This document shows positions 11,534 to 23,229 of a DNA stretch of 64,000 nt, in pieces. Below the pieces are notes generated by a model that saw nothing but the letters and a program-made list of their open reading frames with translations, ran no database searches and was not told the DNA's origin. Every line of letters begins with the position of its first letter. Positions within the stretch are counted from its first letter, which is position 1. The translations under genes and the position numbers were made by a program. The stretch comes from Heliocybe sulcata. Lineage: Eukaryota > Basidiomycota > Agaricomycetes > Gloeophyllales > Gloeophyllaceae. Location of the stretch: positions 1,784,894 to 1,848,893 of the forward strand of contig ML213504.1 of the NCBI GenBank assembly GCA_004369045.1, given 5' to 3'.

Positions 11534-14500
11534 ATGGGTCCTGCCTCGGATGTCTTGACCTCCAGCCAGCACCATCGCTTCGAACTCCCCCCCTCCCCGC
11601 CATCGTCTGGTGCGGTGACGGCGCACTCGTCGCCTCGTTTGTCTGGCCGCAGCCTCTCCCAGAACGACCAGGATATTGCGGATAAACTTGGCTCAGCACC
11701 GGTCATCATCAGGCGACCTTCCCAATCCGCGTCCAGGCCGACCTCTGCAAACGGTGATTCCTCGGTCGCTTCGAGCAGCAATGCCCCACAGCAGAGCTCC
11801 CCTCGGAAGCGTCTGTCTCGCACGTCGACGTCGACCAGAGCAGTCACCCTGCCTATACCTCATCCATGTCCTCCGGAACGCACTTCCACATCGAGCTCGT
11901 CCAGACCCCTGGTCCGTCGCTCGTCTTCTACATCGTCTTCCTCCTTATCTCCCCCCGGTGAGGAGCTGACCATGCAGCACGCCTCACCCGTCGGTATCGG
12001 CCGCAAGGTCGCCGCCACTCTCCAGCTATTCAAAGAATCTACCGGCACTCCAACAAGCGAAGAACCTAATCCGCTTGAACAACCCAGGACTGCATTAGGG
12101 AAGAGGAGAGCCGGCTCGTTCCACCAGGGTGACGATGTCGCGCAAGCGCGCTTTGAGTTTGTGAAGAGGTCGGACTGGCCGGAGCGAGAGGCTGCCGCCG
12201 TGCGCAGGGACAAGAGCAAAGTCGCTCTGCAGCGTGTCAAGACGCAGGACAGTATCACTGAGCCCCGCTCGGTGTTGTTTAGGGAGAGCAGTGTCGGTGA
12301 TCTTGCGCAATGGAGGCAGGCAGTGGTATCTTCACGCGATGATGTTGGCAGAGGCCGGCGGCGCGAAAGAACGTCTCATGATGAGTCGCGTGTTGCGTTG
12401 GAGCCAGACTCACCTGGATCAGACACGTCCGTGTCGTCTGTTGCGACATTCCAGGACCGTGACAGAGCAGTACGACGTTCACCATCCATCCGAAATCCTC
12501 TATTTCCCCCGTCCCCGTCCCCATCTCGCCCTCCTCTGGAGCGGATTCCGCCCCGATCGTCTGGGGTGTTTACCAGCGCTTCGTCACCTTCATTGACTCG
12601 ACCGTCGCTTCCTGACGTTGTTCCACATCCTAGCACCGTCCTGCACCGATCCCCACCGGCCTCGCACACACGCTTAGAGGATGATTTCGTGTACTCGCTT
12701 GACCTTGCCAGCCCTCCTGCTCCTGCTCCCACAGCGTACTCCTCTTGGTCTACAGATGACGAATCCGCTTGGGAGACCGCATCCGTCTCAACTAATGCCT
12801 CTACAACGACCACCTCGTCTGCATTCCCTCGCTCGCCGCTGCAAAGCCCGTCTAGTGTTCTACCCCAACCAATCTTACGATCCCCTGATGACGATGATGA
12901 CGAACACCGAAACAGGATCGTTCCTTCTTCCCCTCATGACGAGCCTACTCCTGACTACCAGTCTAACGGCATTGACGAGTACCTAGACGTCGACTGGGAT
13001 GTTCCTCCTGACGGGCTTCCGCACATTCCCCTCCGCCCTTTTCGCAATCAAGTCGGTGGCCACACGCCAATCTACAAGTTCACCAAGCGCGCAGTATGCA
13101 AGGTCAGTATCCGCAGCCTTGGTCGATCATGGCTAGTATAGAATCCCACGCTAACGCTCGATCAATATCTTCTTCACTCTTATTACAGCCACTCGTATCG
13201 CGGGAGAACTTGTTCTATGAAGCTGTAGAGCGGGAGGCACCGCCTCTACTCGAATTCATCCCGAGGTATCTCGGGGTGATGCTGGTGCAATACCGCCGGG
13301 TGCCACGCGAGCATGACTCCCCGTCGACACCGCCAGCTCGCCCGCCGCTGCACAAGGCCGCGACGGAGACGCCGAGCATACCGATACTTAAGCGTGCACA
13401 CCAAGGACCGTCTCCTGTGCGTGAGACAGAGGAGAGTGGCGATACGGCGCCGCCGAGCGAATCGGAGATGCCGGAGGTTGCGCTTGATTATAACCGACAT
13501 ATCGTGCCGCAGTGGATGCTCAACGGCGCAAGGAACCGCGCGATGTCCCAGCCATATGTGTCAGCAGGGCCACTATCTTACGCTCATAGGAGAGTAAGGC
13601 CACATCTCGGTGGCGGCGCGGCCTCGAGCCCGGATCTGAGAGTGCCTGAGAGCGCGAATGGCGCTGTCGGATTTAAGCAAAGGCCGAGTCGGCTTGGGCA
13701 GAGTCAGCTCGCGCAGAGTCCTAGCTTGGGAACGAGCCTCGATGCGCCGCCGACCCCGGCGAATTCACCTAATGTGCCGGCGAGGACGTTACCCTTGCAC
13801 AGGGCCGCGACGGAGGTTAGGGACATTCCGAGGAAGTCGCCAAAGACGAGGGATCAGTTCGTGCACTCGGCTGACGAGGATGATAATGCCATGCGAGGGC
13901 GGCCGAGTATCCGAGAGACGCATTCGGATCGCAGTGTGAAGCAGCCTCAGTCGCCCGGTTTGGTGTTGACAAACGGCTCCTTTGGTGGGACAGGGTCGAC
14001 GGTGGTGAACCAGCGATTCAAGGACCATGTCTTCAGCAGTATCTTGCGCAGGTTCACTAAGCGCTCAAGGCGGAGGTGGGGGAGTGCGAGTGGTGTTCGA
14101 ACAGAAGATGAGGGAGACGCGGATTGTGAGGGAGATGGGTCGGACCGAGTGGTACGTCGCAGGACTACGCGAGCTGGACCTATCCAGCGGCTGAAGGACG
14201 AGGAGGCGGAGACCAATGGGACTGCGTTGCGCCGTGTGCAGAGTGAGACGTCGTTGCCTCGTCCTCCGCATGACCAGGCTGGCGGTAGTGGACTGAAGGG
14301 CCCGGCGGACATCTTCGACTTCGAGGAGGAGAAGGTCTCACCCGTTGAGTGCCCGGGCACTTCACCGAAGCATGAGTTTGCTTCGCCGCTGCGGAGGCGC
14401 AGTCGGTCGCGGTCACTAGAATCCCCGGCGTTGATTCGTGAGGTATATCCTGGACAGCGTCGTGTATCTGAGCCTCCTGTAATTCCTGAGCAGCCGGAGC

Positions 14501-15667
14501 CGAGTGCGCCCGTGACGAGGCAGAATCACTTCATCCTTATGGAGGATCTGACGGGAAGGCTGAAACGGCCGTGCGTGCTCGACTTGAAGATGGGCACGCG
14601 TCAGTATGGAATGGACGCCACGCATGCCAAGAAGAAGAGTCAGCGGAAGAAGTGCGAGTACACTACGAGCAAGGCGCTGGGAGTCAGGTTGTGCGGTATG
14701 CAGGTGAGTGTCCATTTTGTATTAGATCGGCCTGTGTCACCACGCCTGTACCTGGGGCGGGCGCTTCATGTCCTCTTACCTGTATAAATAGAAGCTGTAC
14801 TGATTGCTTGCCTCTTTTGGGAAGGTCTGGAATAACAAGACGTTGTCGTATGCGACCCAGGACAAGTACATGGGCCGTGGAGTTCGCCCAGACGAGTTCC
14901 CCTCAGTGCTTGCGTCCTTTTTGCATAATGGCGAGAGGTTGATGGCGTATCAAATTCCCCCACTCCTCCAAAAACTGTATGCGCTCGCTCGCATCATCAA
15001 TCGGCTCAAAGGATTCCGGTTCTATGGATGCAGTCTGCTGTTGATCTACGAGGGCGATCCTGAGGTGCAAGACGTGTACAAGTGCCACCTGTGCGAACAC
15101 CCTTCTTTTCGATCCAAACGTGGGGAGTCACTTGAACGTGATCGCAGTCGGGCACCGCGAGAGGAAGAGAAGCGACATGAACCACGTTCCCTTCGGCGGT
15201 CCCACAGTGAGGACCTCCTTGTGGGATCAGTCATAAAGCGGTCAGGCAGGCGTCGAAAACGTGGCGAAGTGGATATTCGTATTGTCGACTTTGCCCACAC
15301 CACGACGGGGACGGACTGGTTGCCCCACCCTGAGGATCTCGACGACAAGGAGACGATGCAGGTCGTGTCCAGCAGCAAGGGTTATCGCGCGCAGGTGGAT
15401 CCCGAGACTGGATTGCTGTATGCGAGGTTCCCTCCACACTACCCGGAGCAGCCGGATCGTGGTTTCCTCTGGGGTTTGAAGAATCTTTCGGAGGCATTGG
15501 AGAAGATATGGAATGACGAGCGCATACGGAGGATCAAGGTTTCCCGGGACGAACCCTCCGTCGTCGCGCTGCAGCTGCCAGCCCTGAACACTGAAGGTAA
15601 AGATATCTTCCAGGAAATTTTCGGTCCTCTTGGTCAGGACGAAGATCCTGGCATGGTTTCGACGTAA
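11534..15667 (+). CDS. KCS1: Inositol hexakisphosphate kinase (Kcs1-type)
   Basis: Makes inositol pyrophosphates (5-InsP7 class) from InsP6. Start ATG 11534 ([11 protein letters not shown]). Three exons, 11534-13102, 13189-14703 and 14825-15667, give 1308 residues with all junctions in phase 0. The first ~500 residues are Ser/Pro-rich and disordered. The kinase fold starts at [18 protein letters not shown] and [21 protein letters not shown], is interrupted by a ~400-residue disordered insertion, then resumes with [20 protein letters not shown] and LKMGTRQYG, the PxxxDxKxG signature of the IPK family. Further family blocks are [28 protein letters not shown] and [12 protein letters not shown], the SSLL-like and IDF-like motifs. 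An in-frame ATG upstream (11321) would add a non-conserved leader and is not preferred. Confidence 0.93.
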
Positions 15668-16141
15668 TCATAATGTCATTATTCTCAATATTCAACATCC
15701 TCGTGTACATTTACTGCATGTTGACCATCTTCAATTATTTCCCTATTCTCCCTCCTGCACGCGTGTTTAAGGACAAGTTGCATGTTCCACATCCACCTTC
15801 TAGACTGCATATCTATACTATGGTCTCGTTCATGTAATGTAGTCTAAGCAATGCCACGTTGCATATTTCTTCTTCGAATCTGCTGGCGACGTACTTGCAA
15901 AGGGTCGTTCGTCCAGGATCGTGGCTGGGCGCTGTATCCGGTTGATTTGACTCGTGCTGCTGCTGCGTGGGGCCCTGTTCTCGCTCGGTCTGATAGGATG
16001 GCAGAAGAAGACACTAGCAGCAGTTGAGCAATCTAGTATATCCGTACTCTCTTCGGACGGTGTATAGGGGAAGCCAGATGAAATCATGCCGCATCGAGGG
16101 TATTTTTCAGAACTCTATATCCTCTCAATAGAACGATGGGA
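15668..16141. other. Convergent 3' regions of KCS1 and QCR9
   Basis: T-rich sequence just after the KCS1 stop fits a 3' UTR. No supported gene; a short minus-strand open frame here lacks recognisable features. Confidence 0.6.
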
Positions 16142-16496
16142 TCACTCCTCCGACTCCCCTTGCTGTACATATTTACTCCGGATGTCCTTCCATTGTTTCT
16201 ACCGCAAAATGAGCAAACATCAGAGCCCAACAACTGCAGAGACGTACCCCTCTGTTCCACGAGTCCCAGAACCTGGTAATCCCGACATCCAAGCCGACGC
16301 CAAAGGCGAACGCTCCGGCAAAGATTGTGGTAACGTAGATACCTGTTGAATTAGAACATTGGCTGCCGCGACCCTCGTGCTCCAAGATATTTACGCACTG
16401 TTACGCTTGACAATCGCATTGTAGAAAGCAGTGGAGAGCTGCGGGGACAGCAATGACTACCACGCTCAAGCATGCAGTTGTATGACATACCGGCAT
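16142..16496 (-). CDS. QCR9: Cytochrome bc1 complex subunit 9 (Qcr9/UQCR10)
   Basis: Small single-span subunit of respiratory complex III in the mitochondrial inner membrane. Four exons encode only 65 residues: ATG CCG (start 16496), then LSTAFYNAIVKRNS, IYVTTIFAGAFAFGVGLDVG with ITRFWDSWNRG, and KQWKDIRSKYVQQGESEE to the TGA at 16142-16144. The family pattern is clear: a short N-terminal helix, KRNS before the membrane helix, FAGAF..D.G in the helix, W....N.GK.WKDI after it. Every junction is GT..AG and keeps frame. No single frame is long, so it is easily missed. It shares a 183-bp promoter with the mitoribosomal gene at 16680. Confidence 0.9.
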
Positions 16497-16679
16497 AGTG
16501 AGGCTCGTTAGCCAAGGTGTGTCCGGCAACAGAGGTGGTAGAGGCAGAACGTCGTTGGCGGTTCCGTCAAGGTCCGATACCAAATATGGCAATGATCGGA
16601 GGACGAATAATTCTGTTCACTTCGCGGACTTTATACTATGTACTCTGGAAGGCCTTAGGGCGACTATTACTGTACTCCA
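16497..16679. promoter_or_regulatory. Bidirectional promoter QCR9 / uS11m
   Basis: Only 183 bp separate the start codons of two divergently transcribed nuclear genes for mitochondrial proteins, so the promoter is almost certainly shared. I see no strong TATA box; the position is inferred from the flanking starts. Confidence 0.6.
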
Positions 16680-17324
16680 ATGCTCTCTTCTTTCCGTCAG
16701 GCACTGCGTGCGCAGGTCAGATGCCCTCCGAGGACAGCGTCTATGGCAGCCTTCCCTAGATTTGGCATGCCCGGCAACAATGCAATCATCAATGAGCTCT
16801 TGGGCGACGACCGGTCTGCGCCTCCATCGTCCTATCAAGACCGAGGCGACGTGCTGTCGAGCGATGAACGACCCGTTTCAGGGTCGAATCCAATACAGGC
16901 CGCCAGGAGGGCCAAAGATGTAGGTCTCGTGAGCGCCGCCAAATACACGCTGCACGTCTACGCATCGCGAAACAACACCCGGATGTCGCTTCACCGCGCT
17001 CAGGGCGGAGAGACGATTGCATGGGCGTCCGCGGGAACGTGCAAGTTCAAGGGCGTTAATCGAGCCAGCTATGAGGCCGGGTACCAGGTCGCGACGAGGA
17101 TGTTCGAGGCTGTGGCGAAGGAGAAGGAGCTCCTGGCGGAGGACGGCATGAAGTCGATGCAGATTGAGATGTTCTTTACGGGGTTTGGGCAGGGAAGGGA
17201 AGCTACGCATAAGGCGCTGTTGACTCCGGAGGGGACGCAGACGCGAGAGGTTATTACAAAGATCACGGATAGGACACCCATCAAGATTGGAGGAACGCGG
17301 TCGAAGAAAGCGAGAAGTATATGA
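16680..17324 (+). CDS. MRPS18: Mitochondrial small-subunit ribosomal protein uS11m
   Basis: Intronless, 214 residues. The first ~25 residues (MLSSFRQALRAQVRCPPR) form an Arg/Ser-rich amphipathic presequence for mitochondrial import. The C-terminal ~130 residues match the S11 family: YTLHVYASRNNTRMSLHRAQ, a TIAWASAGTCKFKGVNRAS block, YEAGYQVATRMFEAVAKE, then IEMFFTGFGQGREATHKALL and the basic tail ITDRTPIKIGGTRSKKARS. uS11 binds the platform of the small subunit near the mRNA exit. The yeast name for the mitochondrial form is Mrps18. It is divergent from QCR9. Confidence 0.92.
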   Translation: MLSSFRQALRAQVRCPPRTASMAAFPRFGMPGNNAIINELLGDDRSAPPSSYQDRGDVLSSDERPVSGSNPIQAARRAKDVGLVSAAKYTLHVYASRNNTRMSLHRAQGGETIAWASAGTCKFKGVNRASYEAGYQVATRMFEAVAKEKELLAEDGMKSMQIEMFFTGFGQGREATHKALLTPEGTQTREVITKITDRTPIKIGGTRSKKARSI

Positions 17325-18366
17325 TGTGCGTGTCGTCCATGCTACTTTTCTGATCCACTATTCACGCTGTACCCGCTATCCCAGCTGGTCTAATGTCCAG
17401 GTCGCTTTCTATCCTCCGCGTCTACACCTCCGGTCTCGATTGCGCTCCTCACAAGCAATATTCCATGCATGAGACCCCAGCTTTGCTGCGAACGGTCGGA
17501 TGAATGGATGGCATAGTTGGCTCTCTTGAGCGTGGAAGGCATACCAGCCATCATGCTAAATGAAACTAGCCTCTTTCGTCGAGGGTGTTCCTGCTGTATC
17601 TGTGCGCTTACGCGCTCTATAGCATATCATTCGCTAATGGACTTATCCTCGAGAAAGCTCCACTTCTCCCATGCAAATCCAAAGCCTCCGTAACCCTTTC
17701 TCTGAGCGGAAAGGATCCGTATCTTCTCTGAGTGAAGTTCAATATCAGCAGTTCCGATGCTTTATTCAAGTAAGTAGTGGGACTATGTATACAGTCGGAA
17801 TAACGTACTTCGGGGATCTGGCATGGTCACCTGCAGAGGACTCAATCGAGCTTTCTGGTATGAATGGAATTGTACGAGATTCACGTGTGTATACCGGCTT
17901 ACCCTGGGTTGCACATACCATCAGCAGTTCAGTTCCGTCCCAACGTCCAGAGTATGAGTCATGAAATCTCTTCGAGCACATTTTCTGACTTGCGATGATC
18001 TCGGTAACATAACGAGGCGCAAGCCGCCGTCGCAGTCAATTCTTCTAACGGTCTCCAGCCACAATTGAAGAAGCCACAGCGCTCGAAGAAGCGAAGGATC
18101 ACCAGGAAAGGAAGGTCCACGTGGTTTCCCCATCTTCGGCAAGCCTCATTGTCTGGAGAGTTCAAACGCAAAAGGCCATCGACAGCGACGACAGGCTCGG
18201 TGAGTACATACAGTCTCTACGAAAGGATGCGAGGCCGTCGATAGAGGTCCAGGAGGTGCTATGTTGGCCGCAGGAATGATGGATTGGATTGGAACGGGAT
18301 GGATGCGTCTGGATGACTTTGGATGCTGATACGTCGCCTGCTGCTCTGTTAGGCCCTCCCTCGAAG
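17325..18366. other. ~1 kb intergenic region, no supported gene
   Basis: Lies between uS11m and the RPS7 start. Open frames of 70-97 codons exist on both strands (for example 17671-17964 plus, 17921-18171 minus), but none has recognisable motifs. The right half is probably the RPS7 promoter; CTGTTAG just before GCCCTCCCTCGAAG could be the acceptor of a 5'-UTR intron. Confidence 0.5.
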
Positions 18367-19112
18367 ATGTCCGTCCAGCACAAGATCCTCCGCACGGCCA
18401 ACGCCCCCACCTCTCCCCCTGATGAGACCGAGACCAGCGTCGCTCAGGCGCTTGTCGACCTCGAGAACAATGTCCCCGAGCTGAAGTCTGAGCTCCGACC
18501 CCTTCAAATCTCTGCTGCCCGTGAAGTCGACGTTCGCGGCGGCAAGAAGGCCATCGTCATCTTTGTCCCCGTTCCCCAATTGAAGGCCTTCCACAAGGTT
18601 CAGCAAAGGTCCGTATGCGCTGTTCGGGCAGTGGACTCTGGAATGGTATCACTAATACGGTGTTATGTGCGTTCCTAACAGGCTGACTCGTGAACTCGAG
18701 AAGAAGTTCTCCGACCGCCATGTTGTGTTTGTGGCCCAGCGACGGATGCTGCGCAAGCCCACTCGGACATCTCGCGTCAGGCAGAAGCGCCCCCGCAGCC
18801 GTACGCTCACGAGCGTCCACGAGAAGATTTTGGAGGACTTGGTGTTCCCAACGGAAATCGTCGGCAAGCGGACCCGGGTCGCTGTCGATGGCTCCAAACT
18901 CTTGAAAGTGTGCGTACAGGTTTCACTACTGTTTCGCGCTACTTGCCTGCGGCAAGGACAGCATTACTCATACCGAATCTCCCTGTTACAGTTTCCTTGA
19001 CTCGAAAGACGCCACATCACTCGAGTACAAGCTTGACTCGTTCTCGTCTGTCTACCGCCGTCTTACAGGGAAGGACGTTGTGTTTGAGTTCCCTGTAGTC
19101 TCACAGGAATGA
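18367..19112 (+). CDS. RPS7: 40S ribosomal protein S7 (eS7)
   Basis: Component of the cytosolic small subunit. Three exons, 18367-18608, 18682-18909 and 18992-19112, give 196 residues, the usual length for eS7. Start chosen at [20 protein letters not shown]. Family signatures: [116 protein letters not shown], and the end [16 protein letters not shown]. The second intron begins GTGCGT and splits the V codon. Confidence 0.95.
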
Positions 19113-19524
19113 GTGCGTCCGTGACTGGACTCGCCTGGCGCGCTTGATAGGGCCAATATGACATGTTCTGTGATTGTACTGTGATCTCCGAAAATATATG
19201 GCATATGCCCTTTATGGCCATCTTCCTTTTCTTATCTTGTTCGCATAACTAGCGAACGCTGTGTAAGTTCCGAGACTAAGTACAATTGAATGCTTTGGTC
19301 CGAAAGTTGGAATGATGCCGGCGGGAGTTTATAAGAAGGTATCGGGTGCCGCGCCCGCGCCCGGGTCGCTTAGGGGCATTGACAGCCTTAAGACGTCGAC
19401 CGCGGTCGCTGTCTCCATTCTCTTTTCTCCTTCACCTTATTCTACCTCTCTTTTTCTTTCTCTGCCGCCCTACGGGCCCGGTCAGCTCGCGCGCACCTCA
19501 TTCGCAGGCAGCGGCTCATCGCGA

Positions 19525-20901
19525 ATGGATCCCTACAAACGGTCCAGATACGACCATGGGATAGACGCGAAGATAGTGATAATGGGCAATACAGGTCCGT
19601 ATTCGACCTGACAGCTCCCCCTTACGTGTCTCCTGTACGCTGCAGCCCGATCTAATGTATGTGTGGCCCGCAGGTGTTGGCAAGACCAGCCTTTTACACC
19701 GATATACCCAGGGCAGGTTCGATCCGCAGAAGGCCACGTCCACCACCGGCGCTTTCTTCGTCACCAAGAAGGCAGATGTGAATGGTACGAAAGTTAGACT
19801 GCAGTTGTGGGATACTGCTGGGCAGGAGAGGTTTCGGAGCATGGTGAGTCGGGTTGCCACACAGACGTGGCCACAGATGATAAGGCGGAAACGCAGGCGC
19901 CCATGTATTATCGAGGAGCGAACGCGGCGCTCCTTCTGTACGATATAACCAATGCATCCAGTTTTGACGATATCCGTGGCTGGCTAGAAGGTGCGTCGCC
20001 ACTACCGATATGAGCCACTCGTGCTGATGACTCGTGCAGAGCTGAAGAAAAATTGTGACCCGGACCTCCTCGTATACATCGTCGGTGCCAAGGCTGATCT
20101 GCGACAGCAGCGGCAGGTCACGCAGGACCTTGCCCGCCTCTCATTACACAACTGGTTTCCCCCACCCAGACCTCCATCTCCTCCCACGCCGCCCCCGCCC
20201 CCCTCGACCTTCTCGTACATCCGCCCCCGCTTCACGTCCTTCACGAGCGCCCGGTCCGTGCCCGTGCACTCACCCACACGCGCCAAGTCACCTCCCCGCG
20301 AGCCCTCCTACATCGACGTCCCCGTCCGCCCCACCGCCTCTGCGCTCAAACGCAGCCACACCACCGCGCTGCCGAACAACGTCCCGCGCTCCAGGACGAC
20401 GTCGAATCTGGGCCTGAACCGCGCGAACTCTACCACCGCTGCTGTGCGGTTCGAGCAGTCGAAGGAGGAGCGCTCCGAAGTGACTTTCGGGTCCCGGTTC
20501 GGGTCCCACTTTGGCTTGAGGGCCGGGTGGAACGAGGTTGCGGATACGAACAGCAATAGCGTGGAAGACGATGATGTCTATGAGGAGGAGCAGGAGGAGT
20601 GGGGGACGGGGAGGGACATGGTGTTGTTCGAGGTCTCAGCTAAAGATGATTCCGGTCGGTGCACACACAGTACCGGAGGAACACGGACTGACAGTTCACC
20701 TTAGGGATTCAGCAATTGTTCGACAGTGTGATCCAGGCGATAATTGATCGGCGGGATGTCATCGAGCGCGAGAACGAACTGAAGAAACGGGACAGCGTGT
20801 TCCTCTCATCGAGCACGCCTACCTGGGCGGGGGGATCGGACGAGGAGGAAGAGTTCGAGAAGCCGCGCCAGGCATCGTCGTGGAGCTGCTGTCAGGTCTG
20901 A
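19525..20901 (+). CDS. Rab-family small GTPase with a large internal insertion
   Basis: Membrane-traffic-type GTPase, 381 residues from five exons (19525-19594, 19674-19843, 19897-19990, 20040-20654, 20705-20901). G1 is MGNTGVGKTSLLHRYTQ, the switch-I Thr lies in STTGAFFVTKK, G3 is LQLWDTAGQERFRSM, followed by YYRGANAALLLYDIT. G4 is VGAKADL, where the usual Asn of NKxD is Ala. A Pro/Ser-rich, likely disordered insertion of about 150 residues separates G4 from G5 (FEVSAKDDSG). The C-terminus SSWSCCQV carries a CC prenylation motif. Ordinary Rabs are about 200-220 residues. The core resembles the Rab5/22/31 group, but the exact subfamily is not resolved. Confidence 0.88.
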
Positions 20902-21533
20902 GTGTTGAAGAACCCGTCCCTCCGCTGCCCTCCTGCATCCATCCTCCGACTCTCCGCTCTCACTGCTATGCAAACCCCAAGCCTCACGCCCACGCTTCAT
21001 GACCCTCATGCCATTACATTATGCCCACCACCATCACCACCACACATCTGGGACAATGCTTTCCCATCCCGCACACCATCACGACCGCTTGGTATACCTC
21101 GTCACTTATGATCTCCCTCTCGTCTCTCGTCTTTGCTATCGCACGTCTCGGTTTTTATCACTATCCTCATCGCGTGTTTATCCTATTCTATCTCGATACC
21201 TACATAGCTTGTTTTCTGGCACCCCGTATCATATGTCTACTCTACGTATATATCGCTAGTCGATCGCAATTTAGTCGGACTGCTGCTGCTCTGGACCATA
21301 GCGAACGGACCCACGGACTTGGTTCGCCATTTGTTCGCCATACTAATTCGAGGTTGATAGGCTTGGAATAAGCATGCGTATATGAATTCTATATGGACAG
21401 CGAGTGATAGCAGTCATACATGGAGTATTAGTAGATTAAGATGGTACAACAAGCCGAGGTCCGACCGGCCTCTTCTCACAAGTCCCAGCAAAGAAAACAA
21501 AACACCGTCAAGGGTTCCCGACGATCAGCAGGC
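20902..21533. other. Convergent 3' regions
   Basis: Between the stop of the Rab-like gene and the stop of the hydrolase gene on the other strand. T/C-rich then AT-richer sequence fits 3' UTRs. A CACCACCATCACCACCACAC run occurs near 21030-21048. No supported gene. Confidence 0.6.
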
Positions 21534-23016
21534 TCACTCCACGGGGCGGTCCAGCTCCTTGACCATCAGCTCGTTCGTCACCTTTGGATTATCGAGGTAC
21601 ACTGCACGCAAATCAGAATTAGCCCAGAGTCCAATCACGAAAGCACTCACCATGGTGCCCCGCGTGCGGGACGATGTACATCCGCCCGTGCGGGTTGCCG
21701 GCCTTGCGCAGGTTCTCGACCGCGTCGGTGCCTCCCTGCGGGTCCATCCAGTCGTGGTCGCCGTAGACGAAGGTGACGGGGATCTTGAGCGCGGCGATGC
21801 GGTCTACGAGGGGCATGCGCGCGTGTGCGCCGGGGGCGAGGATGTGGGCTAAGGTGGTGTCAGAGGTGAGGTTGAGGAGAAGAGAGAGGTGGAACGTACA
21901 GATGCAGTATTCCCCCGATCCTTTCGCGAGCGTGATGTTCATGATGTAGTCGTGCATGTTCCGCGTCTCCTCCTCCGTCAGCCCCGAGAAGCGCCGCGAC
22001 GAGTACTGTGTGCGCGTCAGCCGAGAACGATGACCACACAACCAACCAACCCGCCTACCTTCCCGACAATCATCGGCCCCCAGAACAAACTGCTCCGCAC
22101 GACCTGAAACGGGCTCCACCCCTCCTCCCACAAATACGTGAACAGCCGCCTCGTCCGGCTCTCCTGGCGCTTCTGGCTCTTCTGCTCGTCCTTCAAGCTC
22201 TCCACCCTCCCCTGCGTCGCCGGCTCAGGATGGTCGCCCTCCTCCCCCTCCTCGACCTGCCCGTCCGTCACCTCCCTACTCGGCATCGTCGTCCCATTCG
22301 GGTCCCTTGGCACGCCCGCCGGCGAGAGCAAGATCAGCTTGTGCACGCGCGCGGGGTAGCGCAGCGCATACACGACGCTAAAGTACGCGCCGAGCGAGTG
22401 CCCGACGAGCGTCACGCGCTCGAGCCCCATGCGCGCGCGCCACTCCTCGAGCGCGTCCACAAAGAACGCCTCCGCCTCGGCGACGCGCGCGGGGATGTCG
22501 TCCTTTCTCGCGCGCACGTGGAACGGCACGCGCGCGGAGCGCCCCATGCCCAGCCAGTCGAGCGCGTAGACGTCCGTGCCCCGCCGGCCCGCCCACGCGG
22601 CGACGGCGTCGTAGTTGCGGAAGTAGAAGCCGAGCCCGGCGCCGTAGCCGTGCAGCATGACGGCGGGGGGCGGGGCGGTGGGGGAGGGGTTGGTGGATTT
22701 GATGGAGAGGGTGTTGAGGTAGTGCTTGGGGGTGTTGAGGTCTACGCGGGCGCTGGAGGCGACCACGCCATGGGCATTTGGAGATGAGCCTGAGGGTCGG
22801 AAGAAGGGGAGTTGTCTGCGGAGAGTCAGTTGAGAATTGGACAGGGAGGCTCGCCACGTACCTCAGTAGACGCTCTTCAGCAGCAGCGCTCTCCTTCTCG
22901 CCGGCTGCCCACCAGCTCTTGAAGCTAGAGACAAAACTCGAGGGTATCTCCTTCGCAGGGGGCAGGACAGGCAGAGCATCGGCAGCAGCGACGGCGGCAG
23001 CGGGGGGAGCAGCCAT
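21534..23016 (-). CDS. Alpha/beta hydrolase, CLD1/ABHD4-5-like phospholipase
   Basis: Probably a mitochondrial or lipid-droplet acyl hydrolase of the cardiolipin deacylase (Cld1)/ABHD5 group. Start ATG 23014-23016 (MAAPPAAAVAAADALP). Five exons; stop TGA at 21534-21536. Motifs in order: SFKSWWAAGEKESAAAEERL, oxyanion-hole PPAVMLHGYGAGLGFYFRN, DVYALDWLGMGRSAR, nucleophile elbow VTLVGHSLGAYFSV, then YLWEEGWSPFQVVRSSLFWG, the acid region FVYGDHDWMDPQG, and the catalytic-His region YIVPHAGHHVYLDNP. The last contains the HxxxxD arrangement reported for this family and is spliced across an intron. The intact GHSLG supports hydrolase activity, unlike mammalian ABHD5 where that Ser is lost. The substrate is inferred. 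Confidence 0.85.
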
Positions 23017-23229
23017 GGGAGGTCTAAGCCGGGCAAATAATAAGTTAGGTCTAAGAGTCTGAATGGTGTCTAGTGTGTGGTAGATGGCAGCAAGCAAGAA
23101 ATATGCGGGAGCACAGCACGCAGGCGAGACATGCCGCAGAGGGACGTCACCCTGCTCTCGGCAACTATGACCCAATCAAGCCGCGCCCGATCGACACTGC
23201 GAATCGGGACTGCGCGACTACGCTGTGCA

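Noticed and set aside
11570-11590. TTCGAACTCC resembling a tRNA B box
   Set aside because: Lies in KCS1 coding sequence and has no matching A box or cloverleaf around it.
17671-17964. 97-codon plus-strand frame between uS11m and RPS7
   Set aside because: No signal peptide, domain or splice support; length is within chance for this region.
22008-22787. Plus-strand frame opposite the CLD1-like hydrolase
   Set aside because: Antisense shadow of GC-rich codons; composition is Arg/His/Ala-rich with no motif, while the minus strand has a clear family match.
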